Positions 62,385 to 64,000 of a stretch of DNA of 64,000 bases are shown here, piece by piece (the first letter of the stretch is position 1; each line of letters opens with the position of its first letter). The notes under the pieces were generated by a model. That model saw nothing but the letters and a program-made list of their open reading frames with translations. It was not told the origin of the DNA and did no database searches. The DNA is from Bacteroidota bacterium (GTDB lineage: Bacteria; Bacteroidota; Bacteroidia; Bacteroidales; DTGW01), in the NCBI GenBank assembly GCA_029572965.1, contig JAKPQD010000383.1:1-64000 (forward strand). The letters run 5' to 3'. Position numbers and translations under genes: made by a program.

Positions 62385-62400
62385 TAAGCTGTAGCTAAAT

Positions 62401-62445
62401 AAAAATATCCCCCTATCCATTTGAAAAGATAAGGGGATATTTTTT
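62401..62445. terminator. terminator between PD40 gene and response regulator
   Basis: AAAAATATCCCC pairs with GGGGATATTTTT (62401-62412 with 62433-62444), plus inner TATC/GATA, followed by T8. It lies 17 bp after the PD40 gene and 25 bp before the convergent response regulator stop. Confidence 0.85.
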
Positions 62446-62469
62446 TTACCAATTTATAACAAACTATGA

Positions 62470-62850
62470 CTAATTGACCGCCACTGTATCAAATACTTTT
62501 TTGATAGAATCGGTACAAATATCTTCTTTGATGATATAATTACGGGCCCCGGCCTCAAGCATTTTCATAATATATTGCATTTCCTGATGAAACGACAATG
62601 CCACAATAGTTAAAAACCTGTTCAGTTCAGTAGCTTTACGGGTTGTTTCAATGCCATTCATGTCAGGCATATCAATATCCATAAAAACAAGGTCAATATG
62701 CTGCATTTGAAGAATATTCAAAGCTTCAGAACCACTTCCTGCCTGATAAATATTGTTAATTTTCTCTTTATTTGATTCTTCAACCATGTATTTCAATGCT
62801 TGTCTGAAATGTTGGTTATCATCTACAAGCAACACATTAAGTTTCTTCAT
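62470..62850 (-). CDS. receiver-only response regulator
   Basis: A 126-residue CheY-like receiver. It has VLLVDDNQHFRQAL (acidic pocket), phosphoacceptor Asp58 in LVFMDIDMPDMNG, Ser in VALSFH and Lys in NYIIKED. No output domain follows, so it acts in phosphorelay or by protein-protein contact. It is separate (147 bp) from the NarL-type regulator upstream on the same strand; no histidine kinase is in the window. Confidence 0.93.
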   Translation of the reverse strand: MKKLNVLLVDDNQHFRQALKYMVEESNKEKINNIYQAGSGSEALNILQMQHIDLVFMDIDMPDMNGIETTRKATELNRFLTIVALSFHQEMQYIMKMLEAGARNYIIKEDICTDSIKKVFDTVAVN

Positions 62851-62997
62851 AAGTCAATTATTTGTAAACGCATTTTATGGGTATTACAAAAATGACTCAA
62901 TAAGAAAGTGAATAAAAGAGGAAAATCACCCAATTTTAAGAAAGAGACACTCAAATACAACTAAAGAAATACTTATTTTTAATATGGGTAAAAACCG

Positions 62998-63648
62998 TCA
63001 CTTGTTTAATGTAACCAGATTGTTTTTTATAGCATATACAACTAATGCAATAGAATTGGAAGAATCTGTTTTTTCAAGCAAACTGGCTCGATGCCGTTCA
63101 ACAGTACGATGGCTAATATGCAGCATTTCAGAAATCTGAATGGTTGACATCCCCTGACAGATAAGCGACAATATCTCATTCTCGCGTTTGCTAAGCTTTA
63201 CTGCAGGGCCTACATTTTTATTACGAATAATCTTGAGCAAAAGTTCCTGCGAAAAATAATTTTGCCCTGAAAGAATAGTCCTGACAGCGTTTTGTAATTC
63301 TTTATTGTCCGAATCTTTAAGAATAAAACCTTTTACCCCAAGTTCTATCATGGTGTTATAATAAGCATCATCACCATACATCGAAAGAACAAGGATTTTC
63401 AGCTTTGGGTCTTTGCTCAAAGCATGACGACAAGCATCAATGCCATTCATGCCAGGCATACTGATATCCATAATCACCAAATCAGGCTTTACATACTCAA
63501 GAAGCTGCAAAAACTCGTGACCGTTTGAAGCTTCTCCGACCACCTCGAGGCCTTCAATTTCGCCAAGAATAAATTTCAGCCCGTTGCGAAACAATTGATG
63601 ATCGTCCACAAGAATAACCGAAATCTTTTTGTCCTGAGTTTTAGCCAT
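62998..63648 (-). CDS. NarL/FixJ-type response regulator
   Basis: A 216-residue two-domain regulator. Receiver 10-125 with DDHQLFRNGL, phosphoacceptor Asp61 (LVIMDISMPGMNG), Ser/Lys (VLSMYG, GFILKDSD). LuxR-type HTH 150-210 (LSKRENEILSLICQGMSTIQISEMLHISHRTVERHRASLLEKT). Its partner kinase is not in the window. Divergent from the DUF3109 gene. A TATATTTG -7 box lies at 63675-63668. Confidence 0.95.
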   Translation of the reverse strand: MAKTQDKKISVILVDDHQLFRNGLKFILGEIEGLEVVGEASNGHEFLQLLEYVKPDLVIMDISMPGMNGIDACRHALSKDPKLKILVLSMYGDDAYYNTMIELGVKGFILKDSDNKELQNAVRTILSGQNYFSQELLLKIIRNKNVGPAVKLSKRENEILSLICQGMSTIQISEMLHISHRTVERHRASLLEKTDSSNSIALVVYAIKNNLVTLNK

Positions 63649-63762
63649 TATTAGTTACAAAGTTTTACAAATATACTCAAATGTAATAAAAATATTTGCT
63701 TTAATCAAAAAACAATTCGAGGTAATCTATCTGCGTTTGCGTAATTTTGCAAAAAAGATAAT

Positions 63763-64000
63763 ATGCTCCAGATAAACGACACGTTGATAAGCCTTGATAT
63801 TATTGAGAAAAAATTTGTATGCGACATCCTTCAATGTAAAGGAGCTTGTTGTATTGAAGGAGATTCAGGCGCCCCTTTAGAACCCGAAGAAGCCAATAAA
63901 ATAAAGAACGATATTGAAAAAATAAAAACTTATTTACAAAAAGAAGGAGCTAAAACCATTGATAAAGAAGGAGTTTACGTTATTGATACTGACGGCGACA
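63763..64000 (+). CDS. DUF3109 family protein (5' part; runs off the window)
   Basis: The first 79 residues are seen from ATG 63763. The Cys-rich start VCDILQCKGACCIEGDSGAPLEPEEANKI matches DUF3109 (YkgJ-like putative zinc/iron-binding proteins), with three conserved Cys of the family cluster. Function unknown. A TAATTTTG -7 element lies at 63742-63749, giving a short leader. Confidence 0.85.
   Translation, partial: MLQINDTLISLDIIEKKFVCDILQCKGACCIEGDSGAPLEPEEANKIKNDIEKIKTYLQKEGAKTIDKEGVYVIDTDGD

Overview
The window reads as chromosomal DNA of an AT-rich member of the Bacteroidota, most likely an anaerobic or fermentative Bacteroidales/Marinilabiliales-type bacterium. The reasons are families largely confined to that phylum (DUF6588, DUF4249, DUF5683, FecA-like receptors with carboxypeptidase-regulatory domains, PD40/TPR envelope proteins), the near absence of Shine-Dalgarno sequences, and several promoters of the phylum's TTG-N19-TAnnTTTG type. 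The [FeFe]-hydrogenase maturase HydF and an Etf/acyl-CoA dehydrogenase operon point to anaerobic energy metabolism. Only the phylum is firm; the genus cannot be told from the sequence.

Layout. 1-12 kb: envelope proteins (left-edge gene truncated), queuosine genes queD-queF, hydF, a short UvrA-type ABC ATPase, a four-helix-bundle (23S-IVS type) gene framed by short repeats, two AraC regulators, TrmO and a LysE exporter. 12-17 kb: an SDR enzyme, then the operon etfB-etfA-acyl-CoA dehydrogenase with a clear promoter. 16.8-18.7 kb: a possible structured RNA ahead of ftsE, and an MNT/HEPN toxin-antitoxin pair whose HEPN gene is frameshifted. 18.7-26.7 kb: a flippase and glycosyltransferase, purA, a GldM-like secreted protein, then a cyclase-HD signalling protein with a monooxygenase-like protein, an iron-type alcohol dehydrogenase and a lipoprotein. 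26.8-36 kb: tRNA-Phe, an M16 peptidase and O-methyltransferase, a beta-barrel/coiled-coil lipoprotein pair, trigger factor, tRNA-Leu and a NatAB-type ABC exporter. 36-43.6 kb: an ECF sigma factor facing a four-gene TonB receptor operon. 43.8-57.2 kb: mostly housekeeping (birA, aat, GH5 glucanase, asd, xseB, transporters, M23 peptidase, MltD-like transglycosylase, DUF5683, parB, parA). 56.8-59 kb: a Lrp/AsnC regulator divergent from asnB. 59-64 kb: a large TPR/PD40 membrane protein, two response regulators and the start of a DUF3109 gene.

There is no CRISPR array, prophage, transposase or rRNA operon. The most interesting points are: (i) a ~100-nt element with two mutually exclusive pairings between etfB and ftsE; (ii) four exact copies of CATTTTTTAA in the asnC-asnB intergenic region, probably regulator half-sites; (iii) 7-bp and 8-bp periodic mini-arrays that repeatedly abut stop codons; (iv) the one-base frameshift in the HEPN toxin; (v) a cyclase-HD fusion whose first metal-binding Asp is Asn; (vi) a TPR/PD40/CRD protein that ends in a membrane helix instead of the usual OmpA domain.
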